Assembly (NCBI GenBank): GCA_002441445.1
Contig: DJWC01000006.1
Coordinates: forward strand, 1-20,893
Source of the DNA: Pusillimonas sp. UBA6240
Lineage (GTDB): Bacteria > Pseudomonadota > Gammaproteobacteria > Burkholderiales > Burkholderiaceae_B
Length of the DNA: 20,893 bases
Direction of reading: 5' to 3'
Shown here: positions 1-7,633 of the stretch, one piece after another
Layout: each line of letters opens with the position of its first letter
Numbering within the stretch: the first letter of the stretch is position 1
The notes under the pieces: generated by a model
Database searches by the model: none
What the model saw: the letters and a program-made list of their open reading frames with translations, nothing else
Told to the model about the DNA's origin: nothing
Made by a program: the position numbers and the translations under genes

Positions 1-197
1 GCAACTGCGCCATGACGATGGCCGCGAAGGGGTTGCGGGCGGCCTGCTCTTCCAACGTTTGCCAGCGGCCCAGCCACGAGGCCAAGTGTACGACACGGAA
101 GCGGAATTGCCCACTGTTGGCATCGAGGCGGCCCCACGAGTAGTTGAGATGGGTGCCGCTGTCCCGGCTGGCGGTGAGCACCGCCAGGCTGACGAGT
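1..197. repeat. direct repeat, copy A (partner 6607-6803)
   Basis: Positions 1-197 match 6607-6803 almost base for base. The only differences seen are around 159-165, where GCTGTCCC reads CGCTCC-like in the other copy. The repeat is internal to the Rpn-like gene and probably continues left of the window. Both copies lie in the same orientation, about 6.6 kb apart. Confidence 0.92.
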
Positions 198-580
198 TCC
201 ATCTGCTCTTGTGCGCCATGGGGGCCTGCCATGCCGCCGCTGTAGTGGTCTTCGGTGCGCCAGGCATAGCGGAACATGCGCCGCCCGAACGCGGCGAGCC
301 TTGCCTTGCCCATGCGTCCGCCCTGTATTTCGATATGGACCAGGATATAGAAGGGCCGCTGGTTTTTGCTGACGACGCGCACCAGCTTGTCGGCATACAG
401 GCGCCCGCGCCGCTCGCCGCGGGTGATGGCTTGCAGCTCCTTGTCCAGGAAGACCGGCGGGTGGGACCAGTCGATCCGTTCGTGCAGCCAGGGCGCGAGC
501 AGGCGCAGGAAGTCCTGGAAGTAGGGAACCAGCGCTTCCTTCCAGGGGCTGTCGTAGTCGGCGGCGGGCGGCGTTGCCAT
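1..580 (-). CDS. Rpn family recombination-promoting nuclease / transposase_31-like protein, 3' end outside window
   Basis: The minus strand is open from an ATG at 580 to the window edge, giving the first 193 residues. The family has a PD-(D/E)XK nuclease fold and is linked to RecA-independent recombination. What can be seen: an ADK motif with Asp64 and, about 20 residues on, HIEIQGG with Glu84 and Gln86, the expected spacing for the nuclease core. Then come RMFRYAW and a region (residues 134-193) nearly identical to the damaged copy at 6185-6787. Using that copy to extend it, the complete protein would be about 333 residues. Gene family and start are well supported. Whether the rest is intact cannot be seen, and the chemistry was not tested here. 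Confidence 0.8.
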   Translation of the reverse strand, partial: MATPPAADYDSPWKEALVPYFQDFLRLLAPWLHERIDWSHPPVFLDKELQAITRGERRGRLYADKLVRVVSKNQRPFYILVHIEIQGGRMGKARLAAFGRRMFRYAWRTEDHYSGGMAGPHGAQEQMELVSLAVLTASRDSGTHLNYSWGRLDANSGQFRFRVVHLASWLGRWQTLEEQAARNPFAAIVMAQL

Positions 581-696
581 GGGCGGCTCGTCAAAATAAC
601 CATTGAGGGCTTACTTTAAGGATCGCCGCCTGAAGCCGGCAGCCGTAGTTCACGTAGATGTCCCTGTGGAAAGTACTTCGTGGACAGCTATGTCGC

Positions 697-737
697 AGTG
701 GATCCTATGAAGGTGTGGCGCCCGCTAAAGAGGCGCC
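697..737. repeat. second block of the Rpn-linked repeat, copy A (partner 6801-6841)
   Basis: AGTGGATCCTATGAAGG and the following bases to 737 match 6801-6841 with one difference (TATGAA against TATAAA). The block contains a hairpin, GGCGCC-CGCTAAAGA-GGCGCC. In copy A it lies 502 bp further from the first repeat block than in copy B, so copy B looks like a deletion product. Similarity stops sharply after 737. Confidence 0.85.
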
Positions 738-895
738 GCGCTTGCGCCATGTTTCTTGATATGTTGTCGCCGCGTGACGTGTCTGATCGCCTCGTTGTAC
801 GGCAATGGTCCTAGACACGCACATCCTGGGCGATGCGGGTACCGGCGTCATGGTCAAGCAGCATGCCGTTCGTAATTTACAAAGCTGCCGCAATT

Positions 896-978
896 CCATA
901 ATGGTTGACTAATTACAATTAGTGGTTAACAATAAATTAAACCATTTGCTGTTTTAGCGGAAGGCCGGATCAACCATT
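896..978 (+). promoter_or_regulatory. operator-like cluster and candidate promoter upstream of the aconitase-like operon
   Basis: ATGGTTGACTA at 901-911 matches the site ahead of the GntR gene (ATAATGGTTGAC is identical in both). A related AGTGGTTAACA follows at 921-931, AAACCATTT at 939-947, and an inverted copy, GATCAACCATT, at 968-978. TTGACT (905-910), 17 bases, then AACAAT (928-933) could be a sigma-70 promoter overlapping the first site, but the -10 is weak. FadR-type GntR proteins commonly bind TGGT-N(1-3)-ACCA elements, which these resemble. Binding is inferred. Confidence 0.5.
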
Positions 979-1171
979 TTCCATTTGTCTTCGGGGCTGC
1001 GGCAGGAGGCCGGCCCTTTGCGCTCGCTGTCTATTGGGGATCGCGGCTTTCCCTTTTACCCGTTGTTGTGCTTCGCCGACGCGTGGCGGTTTCTTTGCCG
1101 TGCGCCATCTGAATGGTTAGTGCCATGTCCGGCCATCGCTATTGGCCGGGCCTTATTTACAGGTGGTTTAA

Positions 1172-2485
1172 ATGGGATTTACCGCAATTGAAAAAGTATT
1201 GGCGCGCACCAGCGGCCAGCCCGGTGTCCGGGCCGGAGACGTGGTGCACCCGGACCCTGATATGGTGATGATCCACGATGGCGTGGTCAGGGAAATCAAG
1301 ATCAAGCTGGACGAAATCGGCATCAACCGCATCCGCGATCCCGGCAAGCTGTTGATGGTTACCGACCACGAGGTGGTGTACGGAAACCAGCGGTCCGCCG
1401 ATAAGGGGGTGTTCAACCGCAAGGCCGCGGCTGAATGGAAGGCTGGGCGGTTCTACGACGCGGGCAGGGGCGGGCACGGCCATATATTCCCTATGGAACA
1501 GGGCATGGTGCTGCCGGGTATGTTCTATTTCGACAATGACACGCATGCCACCAATGCCGGCGCCGTGGGGGCTTTCGGGTTGCGAGTCGGAAGCGAAATC
1601 GCCCGGGTTCTAGCCACGGGCACGACTTGGGTGCAAGTGCCTAAAACGATAAAGCTGGAATTGAAGGGCCGTCTGGGCAATGGCGTGCAGGCGCGCGACA
1701 TTGGTTTTTATTTTGCGCGTATGGTCAAAAGCGGCGAGCTGCCCATCGATCTGGACTACCGGGTGCTGGAATACGCGGGCGACCTGGATCAGTTCAGTCT
1801 GGGCGCGCGGGTGGCGCTGTGCAGCACGCCCACGGAAATGCGGGCGGCCGGTGTGTTCGTCCCCCCCAGCGATGAAGTCCTCGCCTACTGCAAGGCGCAC
1901 GCCACGCGGCCGTTCGAGCCCGTCTACAGCGATCCGGACGCGGAATACGAGTCCTGTCACACCCTGGATCTGAATGCGGTGGAACCGCAAGTTTCCCGTC
2001 CCGGAAACGTCGCCAATGCGGTCGATGTCAGCGAACTGGCCGGCATCGAGATCAGTCACGCTTTCATCGGCTCTTGCGGCTCGGGCATGTATAGCGACCT
2101 GTTGGCCGCCGCCAGTGTGCTCAAGGGCAAGAAAGTCGCGCCCAACGCCCGCCTCATTATTGTTCCCGGTTCCGAGCAGTCGATGAAGCGCATGACCGAG
2201 GAAGGGTTGATGCAGATATTCCTCGAGTCGGGCGCCATGGTGATGCCGGCGGGTTGTGGGCCCTGTAATGACGCGGTCGTGGGCCCCGTCGGAGCCGGCG
2301 AAGTATCCATCTCCACCGCTACCAACAACAACATAGGGCGGTTTGGCTCGAAGGAAGCCAGCCTTTATCTAGGCAGCCCTTTGACTGTGGCGGCCTCGGC
2401 TGTGATGGGCAGGATTTCGGACGTCCGCAAAGTACCGCTGGACGCGGCATTGTTCGACCGCATGGAGGCGGCTTATGTCATCTGA
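1172..2485 (+). CDS. aconitase/3-isopropylmalate dehydratase large-subunit-like protein, divergent
   Basis: A 437-residue protein of the LeuC/aconitase [4Fe-4S] hydro-lyase family, about the size of archaeal-type LeuC. Visible family marks: VTDHE near 63-67, HGHIFPMEQGM near 102-112, DTHATNAGAVGAFG near 123-136, and three cysteines placed like the cluster ligands: Cys302 in IGSCGSG and the Cys362-Gly-Pro-Cys365 pair. Near the end, SPLTVAASAVMGRI is also typical. The usual SCTN(S/G)R is SCGSG here, so residues next to the first ligand differ from known isomerases. AGGTGG at 1161-1166 supports the ATG at 1172. The stop overlaps the start of the small subunit by 11 bases. Family members act on citrate, isopropylmalate, homocitrate or dimethylmalate. 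The substrate here is unknown, and I would not call it leuC. Confidence 0.85.
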   Translation: MGFTAIEKVLARTSGQPGVRAGDVVHPDPDMVMIHDGVVREIKIKLDEIGINRIRDPGKLLMVTDHEVVYGNQRSADKGVFNRKAAAEWKAGRFYDAGRGGHGHIFPMEQGMVLPGMFYFDNDTHATNAGAVGAFGLRVGSEIARVLATGTTWVQVPKTIKLELKGRLGNGVQARDIGFYFARMVKSGELPIDLDYRVLEYAGDLDQFSLGARVALCSTPTEMRAAGVFVPPSDEVLAYCKAHATRPFEPVYSDPDAEYESCHTLDLNAVEPQVSRPGNVANAVDVSELAGIEISHAFIGSCGSGMYSDLLAAASVLKGKKVAPNARLIIVPGSEQSMKRMTEEGLMQIFLESGAMVMPAGCGPCNDAVVGPVGAGEVSISTATNNNIGRFGSKEASLYLGSPLTVAASAVMGRISDVRKVPLDAALFDRMEAAYVI

Positions 2486-3017
2486 TTTTCAGTGGTCGCT
2501 GCGTGGCCGTTGCTATAAGCTGGGTGACAACGTCCCGCACCCTGGGGGTGTCATTCCTCTGTCATTGATCACGGCCAGGGAGACGGACCCCAAGGTTCTG
2601 ATCCCGAAGCTATTCTCCGAAACCGACCCTGGCTTTTCGACGCGCTGCAGGCCGGGCGACTTGATCATCACCGGCAAGAATTTCGGCATGGGGGTGAAGT
2701 CCACGGGCTATATCGCCATGGCGGCGCTGGGGCTGGGCCTGCTGTGCGAATCCATGTCGGTGCAGGCTTATCGCGAAGCGCTCAGCACCGGCTTGCGCGT
2801 GCTGTCGCCCTGTCCCGGGATTCTGGAGCTTTGCGAGCGCGACGATGACGTAGAGATCGATTATCGGACGGGTGAATTCATCAACCATACCCGCAATTTA
2901 AGAAAGACCTTCACCCCCATGCCGCCCACGCTTCAAGAGCTGGTGGCCGAAGGGGGCACCATTCCGTGGCTGGCGAAATGGTGGAAGACGACAGGCTCCA
3001 AAGAAGTATCAAGCTGA
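2475..3017 (+). CDS. aconitase/LeuD-like swivel-domain small subunit, non-canonical active-site loop
   Basis: This 180-residue protein is the expected partner of the upstream large subunit, with which it overlaps by 11 bases. GGAGG at 2464-2468 is its ribosome site. The swivel domain is recognisable from GDNVPHPGGVIP (residues 17-28, like the usual GDNIdTDxIiP) and GKNFGMG (67-73, like GeNFGcG). After that the normal GSSREHA loop, which supplies the catalytic serine and a substrate-binding arginine in aconitases and LeuD, reads GVKSTGYIAMAAL instead. That loss is the oddest feature and suggests a changed substrate or reaction. The remainder (VLSPCPGILELC, near 109-120) fits the fold. The heterodimer is presumably cytoplasmic. 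Confidence 0.8.
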   Translation: MSSDFQWSLRGRCYKLGDNVPHPGGVIPLSLITARETDPKVLIPKLFSETDPGFSTRCRPGDLIITGKNFGMGVKSTGYIAMAALGLGLLCESMSVQAYREALSTGLRVLSPCPGILELCERDDDVEIDYRTGEFINHTRNLRKTFTPMPPTLQELVAEGGTIPWLAKWWKTTGSKEVSS

Positions 3018-3136
3018 CAGACTCACCGAAGTATCGGGCCGCAAGGCTTACATAAGCAGCAGTGTTTCATCAACCAACCCAGGAGACAAGGCAGGGCCCG
3101 TAGGCTGTCAATGCAATCCATGGTCTGAGGACTCTG

Positions 3137-4144
3137 TTGAGACATATGAAAGCAAAGCCGAATCCTCGCAAGGCGGTTTTTTACGCCTCTATTGCACTTA
3201 TCGCCTCTTCGATCTCGATCAATTCCGCATCCGCTCAGGGAGAGGACGCATCGTATCCATCCGCCACGATTACTTTCGTCGTTCCGGCGACTCCGGGGGG
3301 GACGACGGACGTCGTTGCGCGACAAGTGGCCAAGCGCTTATCCGAGCGCTGGAAATCGCCCGTGCTGGTAGAAAACCGGGCGGGCGCGGGAGGGGTGATC
3401 GGGGCCACCCACGTCATCAAATCCAAGCCCGATGGATATACCGTATTGGTCGCGCCCAGCGCGCTGGGGGTCAGGTCCGGCCTGGATAAGAAGCTGCCAT
3501 ACAACGCGGTGCGCGATCTGGCCGGAGTGGCGCTGATGGCGAAAACGCCCAGTTATCTTGTCGTCGCTCCGGATCTGGGCCTGAATTCGGTGGCCGACCT
3601 CAAGCGTCTTGCGTTGGCGAACAAGGACGGAGTCATGTATGCGTCGGCGGGCGTGGGAAGCACCGGGCATTTGCATGCCGCCATGCTGGCCGGTAGCCAG
3701 GGTTTTCAAGCCAGTCATGTCGCTTATCGGGGCACGCCTGAAGCGGTCACCGACACCATAACGAAGCGGGTGTTATATGTGTTCGCTCCGGGCCCGAATG
3801 CCTTGCCTTTGGCCAAGGATGGTCGCGCCCGCATTCTGGCTACGACCTCGCAAGGCGGCGTGGGGTTTGCCTCTGACTTGCCGGTGAAGCCGGAGGTATT
3901 GACGGAGGACATCGGCGACGATTGGTACGCGGCGTTTGTGCCGGCGGGAACGCCGGATGCGGTACGCAAAAAACTGAGCAGTGGCATTGCCGAGGTGTTG
4001 GCCATGCCGGACGTGAAGGAAAGCCTTGCCAACATCGGCGCGGAAGTGCACACCAGTACGCCTGCCGAACTGGATGATATGTTCCGCTCCTATGTGGCGA
4101 CGGTCGGGAAAATTGGGGAACAGGCGGCCATCAAGCTGGATTGA
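3137..4144 (+). CDS. Bug/TctC-family periplasmic solute receptor
   Basis: Periplasmic binding protein of the tripartite tricarboxylate transporter receptor (Bug) family, which captures small carboxylates or amino acids. Family motifs are clear: ITFVVPATPGG, VENRAGAGG, KPDGYTVL and the late FVPAGTPDAV. An export signal is present: basic start, hydrophobic ASIALIASSISI, and a likely cut after SASA. Two starts are possible. TTG at 3137 has GAGGA five bases upstream, while ATG at 3146 gives a neater signal peptide but poorer spacing. The gene follows the dehydratase pair by 119 bases and is probably cotranscribed, so its ligand may be that enzyme's substrate. No TctA or TctB membrane gene lies nearby. 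A 16-bp hairpin follows the stop. Confidence 0.88.
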   Translation: MRHMKAKPNPRKAVFYASIALIASSISINSASAQGEDASYPSATITFVVPATPGGTTDVVARQVAKRLSERWKSPVLVENRAGAGGVIGATHVIKSKPDGYTVLVAPSALGVRSGLDKKLPYNAVRDLAGVALMAKTPSYLVVAPDLGLNSVADLKRLALANKDGVMYASAGVGSTGHLHAAMLAGSQGFQASHVAYRGTPEAVTDTITKRVLYVFAPGPNALPLAKDGRARILATTSQGGVGFASDLPVKPEVLTEDIGDDWYAAFVPAGTPDAVRKKLSSGIAEVLAMPDVKESLANIGAEVHTSTPAELDDMFRSYVATVGKIGEQAAIKLD

Positions 4145-4183
4145 GTCCGGTGGATTGGTCTTGGGATTGAGGTATAAGCCTTG

Positions 4184-4219
4184 CCCCTCAAAGGGTGTTG
4201 TGAAACACCCTTTGAGGGG
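4184..4219. terminator. perfect 16-bp inverted repeat after the Bug gene; terminator or mRNA-stabilising hairpin
   Basis: The left arm, CCCCTCAAAGGGTGTT (4184-4199), and right arm, AACACCCTTTGAGGGG (4204-4219), are perfectly complementary around a GTGA tetraloop. It lies 40 bases after the Bug stop and well before the GntR gene. There is no T-run on either side, so it is not a textbook rho-independent terminator. It could still end transcription, protect the 3' end, or be a protein-binding site. Confidence 0.6.
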
Positions 4220-4306
4220 ACTCTTTGAGACCATGGGGGTGTGTTGGGCGGATACCGGCGCCGCGTGGTAGAGCGCGGCCGCTGGCTTCAATGGGAAGAA
4301 TCGTGA

Positions 4307-4326
4307 CATAATAATGGTTGACCAAT
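4307..4326 (+). promoter_or_regulatory. operator-like site ahead of the GntR gene (probable autoregulation)
   Basis: ATGGTTGACCA (4314-4324) contains TGGT-TG-ACCA, an inverted repeat of the type bound by FadR-family GntR proteins. ATAATGGTTGAC (4311-4322) is shared exactly with 899-910. CATAAT at 4307-4312 could be a -10 box just before it, but no clear -35 was found. The site is about 70 bases upstream of the regulator's start, so self-control is a reasonable inference. Confidence 0.5.
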
Positions 4327-4392
4327 TTAAGGCTTGTAGGTCATTTTGCTTGCATGGTTTTGGATTGAAGCACTTATGTCTGAGGATTCGGA

Positions 4393-5109
4393 ATGATGGA
4401 ACAGTCGGTTGCCGTCGAAGCGCCCAGTAAAGTCAGCCTGCGCGCGGCTACGGCCGAAGCGCTGGAAGACGCCTTGATGGCCTTGATTGCGTCGTCCGAT
4501 TATGGCCCGGGGGCGCGTTTGCCCACAGAGCGGGCCCTGGCCGAGCGTTTCAATGTATCGCGGGGAACGGTGCGCGCCGCGCTGGCGCGTATCGAAGGAC
4601 GCGGCAACATTGTGCGGATCATGGGCAGCGGCACTTATGTGGCCGACAATAATTCCACCGGCATGGGCCTAGCGGGCAGCGGGGACGCCAGCCCGCAAGA
4701 AATCATGGAAGCCCGCATCATGATCGAGCCGCGCATGCCGGCGCTGGTCGTGGCGCATGCCAATAGCTCCGATATGGAAAAAATCCGTCAGGCACTGTAT
4801 GAATCCGAAGCCGCGGCCACGCACGAAGCCTTCGAAATCTGGGATGCCCGTTTTCACGAGGCGATCGCGGAAGCGACCCATAATCGCCTGGTGATGCAGG
4901 TCTACCAGACCATCACGGCGGCGCGCAACCTGACGGAATGGGGCGAGCTCAAGCGGCGCAGCTCCACGCCGGAGCGGCGCGCAGCGCGCGAGGCCGAGCA
5001 TCGCATCATTTTCGATGCGCTGCTGGCTCGTGATGCGCTGCGGGCGCAAAAAGCCATGGACGAACACCTGGGCAAGATCAATTACGAGCTGCTGGGCTTT
5101 GGTCACTGA
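4393..5109 (+). CDS. GntR-family transcriptional regulator, FadR/FCD subfamily
   Basis: A 238-residue DNA-binding regulator. The N-terminal winged helix-turn-helix spans about residues 18-85, with LPTERALAERFNVSRGTVR (43-61) and the wing GSGTYVA. The C-terminal FCD domain (about 100-230) has the usual metal/ligand residues: Asp151 and His155 in WDARFHEA, His203 in AEHRIIF and His225 in DEHLGKI. Such domains sense carboxylic acids, often through a bound metal. GAGGA at 4382-4386 supports the ATG at 4393; a second ATG follows immediately. It sits between carboxylate-related genes and has an operator-like site upstream. I infer that it is the local regulator of the motif-bearing promoters. Most of the family repress and are released by the pathway substrate. 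Confidence 0.92.
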   Translation: MMEQSVAVEAPSKVSLRAATAEALEDALMALIASSDYGPGARLPTERALAERFNVSRGTVRAALARIEGRGNIVRIMGSGTYVADNNSTGMGLAGSGDASPQEIMEARIMIEPRMPALVVAHANSSDMEKIRQALYESEAAATHEAFEIWDARFHEAIAEATHNRLVMQVYQTITAARNLTEWGELKRRSSTPERRAAREAEHRIIFDALLARDALRAQKAMDEHLGKINYELLGFGH

Positions 5110-5186
5110 CTGCAGGCCGCGGCACGGCGCCGGGCGTTTGTGCATTACGAGTTGCTTTGGCACTGAGCATCTGCCACAGTGAAGCC

Positions 5187-5233
5187 ATGGCGGTCGTCGC
5201 GGGTATTTGAGACTATGGGCGGTCGCCGCGGGT
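5187..5233. repeat. imperfect 18-bp direct repeat downstream of the GntR gene
   Basis: ATGGCGGTCGTCGCGGGT (5187-5204) recurs as ATGGGCGGTCGCCGCGGGT (5215-5233), with one substitution and one inserted G. It lies in the 160-base gap between convergent genes. It is too short to assign a role and may be chance in GC-rich DNA. Confidence 0.4.
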
Positions 5234-5269
5234 GGTTTGCCGGCAGTGCTGGTTAAAGAAAGCGTAAAG

Positions 5270-6031
5270 CTAAGCGCGTGTGCGTGTTGCGGTTTTTGAA
5301 ATCTGCATCAGGAGCTCGCTGACGAGCTCTGGCGAGGTGACCATGGCGTCGTGGCCGGCGTCGATCTCGTGGTAATCCCATGCCGTGTGGTCGCGCACCC
5401 ATTGCCGTACTGGCGCCAAGGGCGTGTAGTCGGGCTTTACCGCTATATAGGATGCCGGCAGGCCATTACCCACTGGGTGGCGCAATGTCAGTGTGGATTC
5501 ATAGGTCGAGACGGGGTGCGGGGTGCATTTTTCCCGCAGCCATTGGGCGTCCTGGGCATCCGTGACGCCAAAGGCTTCCGGCGGCGGGATCGGAATGGAA
5601 AGCCCGCTCGGGCTTTGCCGGGCCAGGGCGCGCCGAGCCTGCGCGACGTCGGATGGCAGTACGGAGAACGGGCTTTCTCCGCTCTGTATGATAAGGGAAT
5701 CCAGGTACACCAGGCGCTGTATGCGTTCCGGGATCCGGTCAGCCGCCGCGCTGGCGGCGATCCCGCCAAAGCTGTGGCCCACCAGCACGACATTCTTCAA
5801 GTCTTCCCACAGGAAAACGTTGATGAGGTCCAGAGCATGGGTTTCCAGTGTGATATCGGCGTTCAGCAGATGCGAACGTTCTCCAAGCCCCGTCAGCGTC
5901 GGCGTATAAACAGTATGCCCCGCCGCGCGCAGCCGTTGCGACACGCGCTTCCAGCACCAAGCGCCATGCCAGGCGCCATGGAGCAATACGAAGGTGGAAC
6001 CGCTGGGCGGCTTTGCTGTTTCAAGATTCAT
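5270..6031 (-). CDS. alpha/beta-hydrolase, plant methylesterase-like (HGAWHGAWCW type)
   Basis: A 253-residue serine hydrolase with the full alpha/beta-hydrolase layout. LLHGAWHGAWCW (16-27) is the oxyanion-hole region typical of salicylate/methylesterase-like and related bacterial esterases. GHSFGG (85-90) carries the nucleophile Ser87. The likely acid is Asp201 in KPDYTPL, and AGHDAM gives His227. There is no signal peptide, so it should be cytoplasmic. The ATG at 6031 has only a weak upstream ribosome site, so the start is less certain than the family. It is convergent with the GntR gene and stands alone on its strand. It probably cleaves a small ester, thioester or C-C bond, but the substrate is unknown. 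Confidence 0.85.
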   Translation of the reverse strand: MNLETAKPPSGSTFVLLHGAWHGAWCWKRVSQRLRAAGHTVYTPTLTGLGERSHLLNADITLETHALDLINVFLWEDLKNVVLVGHSFGGIAASAAADRIPERIQRLVYLDSLIIQSGESPFSVLPSDVAQARRALARQSPSGLSIPIPPPEAFGVTDAQDAQWLREKCTPHPVSTYESTLTLRHPVGNGLPASYIAVKPDYTPLAPVRQWVRDHTAWDYHEIDAGHDAMVTSPELVSELLMQISKTATRTRA

Positions 6032-6184
6032 GTCGGGTTGCTTGTGGGTGTGTTTTCGATGCCGTGTGCTTTTGGCGCCATGCGGGTAAGGCGATTATAA
6101 ATATCAGACAGTGGATAATCGGTCGCGATATGAGTCTGCCGCTCCAACGCGATGATTTGAGCTTGTAGTGGTGAGCCTGCAGAC

Positions 6185-6803
6185 TTAACTGGCAAACACT
6201 TCTTCCAGGGTTTGTGCGTCCAGAACATTCAGGGACCAGGTTTCTATCTGGGCAGGTGTCGCGGTTTGGATGCGTTGCTGTACGCTCTCAGGCAAGGGGC
6301 CGAATTTGCGTGTCAGCAGACGCTGCAGCAGGGTGATCTGACCTTCGTTGCGGCCTTTTTCCCATCCGCGCTTTTCGCCGAGGCGCTCGATGCTGGTGAC
6401 GAATGCCATTTTGTGCTCCTGTTCGATGGTGATGATCGCCTGCTCGAAGGCCGGTTCCAGTTCTGCGGGCAGCGCCATCATCCAGTCGATGATACGAAAT
6501 AAAGCCAGGACGTCTTGCTTGCTGTAGCGGTACTGGTACAACAACTGGATGATGCGTGTCTTGGATACCAGGCGCTGTGGGCCGCTTTGGCTGGTGGCTT
6601 GCGCCTGCAACTGCGCCATGACGATGGCCGCGAAGGGGTTGCGGGCGGCCTGCTCTTCCAACGTTTGCCAGCGGCCCAGCCACGAGGCCAAGTGTACGAC
6701 ACGGAAGCGGAATTGCCCACTGTTGGCATCGAGGCGGCCCCACGAGTAGTTGAGATGGGTGCCGCCGCTCCGGCTGGCGGTGAGCACCGCCAGGCTGACG
6801 AGT
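6185..6803 (-). pseudogene. Rpn-like nuclease copy B, 5' part deleted
   Basis: The frame 6787-6185 (200 codons from a GTG) corresponds to residue 134 onward of the copy at 1-580 and continues to the natural C-terminus, including a coiled, charged stretch near the middle and RKFGPLPESVQQRI near the end. The first 130 or so residues are gone, with the Asp64 and Glu84/Gln86 that would form the nuclease core. An in-frame TAG sits just upstream of the join. At the join (6801-6803) the bases AGT are common to both sides of the missing 502 bp, as expected for a microhomology deletion. Any product would lack the active site. It probably survives as a remnant. Confidence 0.85.
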
Positions 6804-6841
6804 GGATCCTATAAAGGTGTGGCGCCCGCTAAAGAGGCGCC
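6607..6841. repeat. direct repeat, copy B (matches 1-197 joined to 697-737)
   Basis: 6607-6803 matches 1-197 and 6801-6841 matches 697-737. The two blocks are fused here but 502 bp apart in copy A. After 6841 the flanks differ. Recombination between the direct copies could remove the 6.6 kb carrying the dehydratase, Bug, GntR and hydrolase genes. Confidence 0.9.
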
Positions 6842-6917
6842 ATGAGGCCTGCGTAACGCGGCCTGCATAGCGCACACGGCTCAATCGCGTAAAACCAGGG
6901 CCTGCTACCGGAGAGAA

Positions 6918-7271
6918 TTAATCATGCATTGCCGCGGCCCGGCGCGTAACATCAGCCGCGACGGTGATGCCTTTCCTGTGGACGCGCCCCGCAGGCTGGA
7001 CGACGATTTCTATATGCTGGCCAAGCGAAACGAGTGCTTGCATCAGCCGCTCAAGGGAAATGTTCTGGAGCTTGTAACGGCGAACCTGGGAAACTTTGGG
7101 TTGGGTCATGCCGGTAATCGCTGCTGTTTCCATTTGGCTCAGGCCGCGCTGGTCTATCAGTTCATTAAGCTTATACGCGAGAGCGGCCTTTGCCGACAGT
7201 TCTTCCGCATCGTCGAAACCAAGATCCAGCAATACATTGTCGGTGCTTTTGGGGTGATCATTGTGATCCAT
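6918..7271 (-). CDS. HigA-like XRE/HTH antitoxin
   Basis: A 117-residue protein with a helix-turn-helix of the XRE (HTH_37) kind: LSQMETAAITGMTQPKVSQV at about residues 44-63, then the typical LERLMQALVSLGQHIEIVV. Such proteins neutralise a RelE/Gp49-type toxin and repress their own promoter. It lies directly after the toxin gene with a two-base gap, the reversed order usual for HigBA. GGGAGA at 7277-7282 is its ribosome site. The 20 or so residues after the HTH end (HRKGITVAADVTRRAA) look unstructured. Family is clear; pairing is by position. Confidence 0.85.
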   Translation of the reverse strand: MDHNDHPKSTDNVLLDLGFDDAEELSAKAALAYKLNELIDQRGLSQMETAAITGMTQPKVSQVRRYKLQNISLERLMQALVSLGQHIEIVVQPAGRVHRKGITVAADVTRRAAAMHD

Positions 7272-7273
7272 TA

Positions 7274-7633
7274 CTATCTCCCGCTCGCCCCATAACGGGC
7301 AAGCACTGCTTTAAGTCGTTGCTCTATCAGCGCTACATCTGTTTTCGGTGTAGCTATTCCCGACTTGGACTTCTTTTGGAATGCATGGAGTACATGCACT
7401 GCCTCGCCAATTCGAACTGTATATATGGTTCGGAATGTGTCACCCCGGTGATCTTCAATCAGTTCATATACGCCCGAGCCGAGCCCCTTCCAAAGCTTGG
7501 CGGAGCTTGGCGTGCCGCCCAACTGGACAACGAATAGTGCAACGCCCATGTCCTTTTGGACATCAACGGGGAATTCCCTGAAATCTCTTTTTGATGAGGC
7601 TTCCCAATACAGGATCTTGCGCTTGGCGATCAT
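7274..7633 (-). CDS. HigB/RelE-like toxin, phage Gp49-like (PF05973 type)
   Basis: A 119-residue protein with the hallmark run of this toxin family: LWKGLGSGVYELIEDHRGD, then TFRTIYTVRI and HAFQKKSKSGIATPK. These RelE-fold proteins are mRNA interferases that cut mRNA, usually at the ribosome. The antitoxin gene follows two bases later. The ATG at 7633 comes immediately after a TATAAT box, so a message from that box would start inside the gene. Either a promoter further up is used or translation starts differently. A palindromic operator overlaps the same spot. Confidence 0.85.
   Translation of the reverse strand: MIAKRKILYWEASSKRDFREFPVDVQKDMGVALFVVQLGGTPSSAKLWKGLGSGVYELIEDHRGDTFRTIYTVRIGEAVHVLHAFQKKSKSGIATPKTDVALIEQRLKAVLARYGASGR

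Larger units (their letters stand above)
581..1171. other. gene-free stretch between Rpn-like gene and aconitase-like operon
   Basis: No convincing gene is present. Short open frames at 705-899 (minus) and 985-1191 (plus) have low-complexity, shadow-like composition and no recognisable domain. The stretch holds the second part of the Rpn-linked repeat (697-737), a small GGCGCC hairpin at 716-737, and an AT-rich segment from about 895 to 955 that carries operator-like sites and a possible promoter. If transcription starts near 940, the leader of the downstream operon would be over 200 nt. Confidence 0.6.

Noticed and set aside
705..899. 64-codon minus-strand open frame
   Set aside because: No domain, no ribosome site and shadow-like composition. 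Could be a decayed gene, but nothing supports a family.
985..1191. 68-codon plus-strand open frame overlapping the start of the dehydratase gene
   Set aside because: Overlaps a well supported start and has no recognisable features.
6028..6228. 66-codon minus-strand open frame between the Rpn remnant and the hydrolase
   Set aside because: Part of it (LERQTHIATDYPLSDIYNRL) looks protein-like, but it overlaps both neighbours and matches nothing I know.
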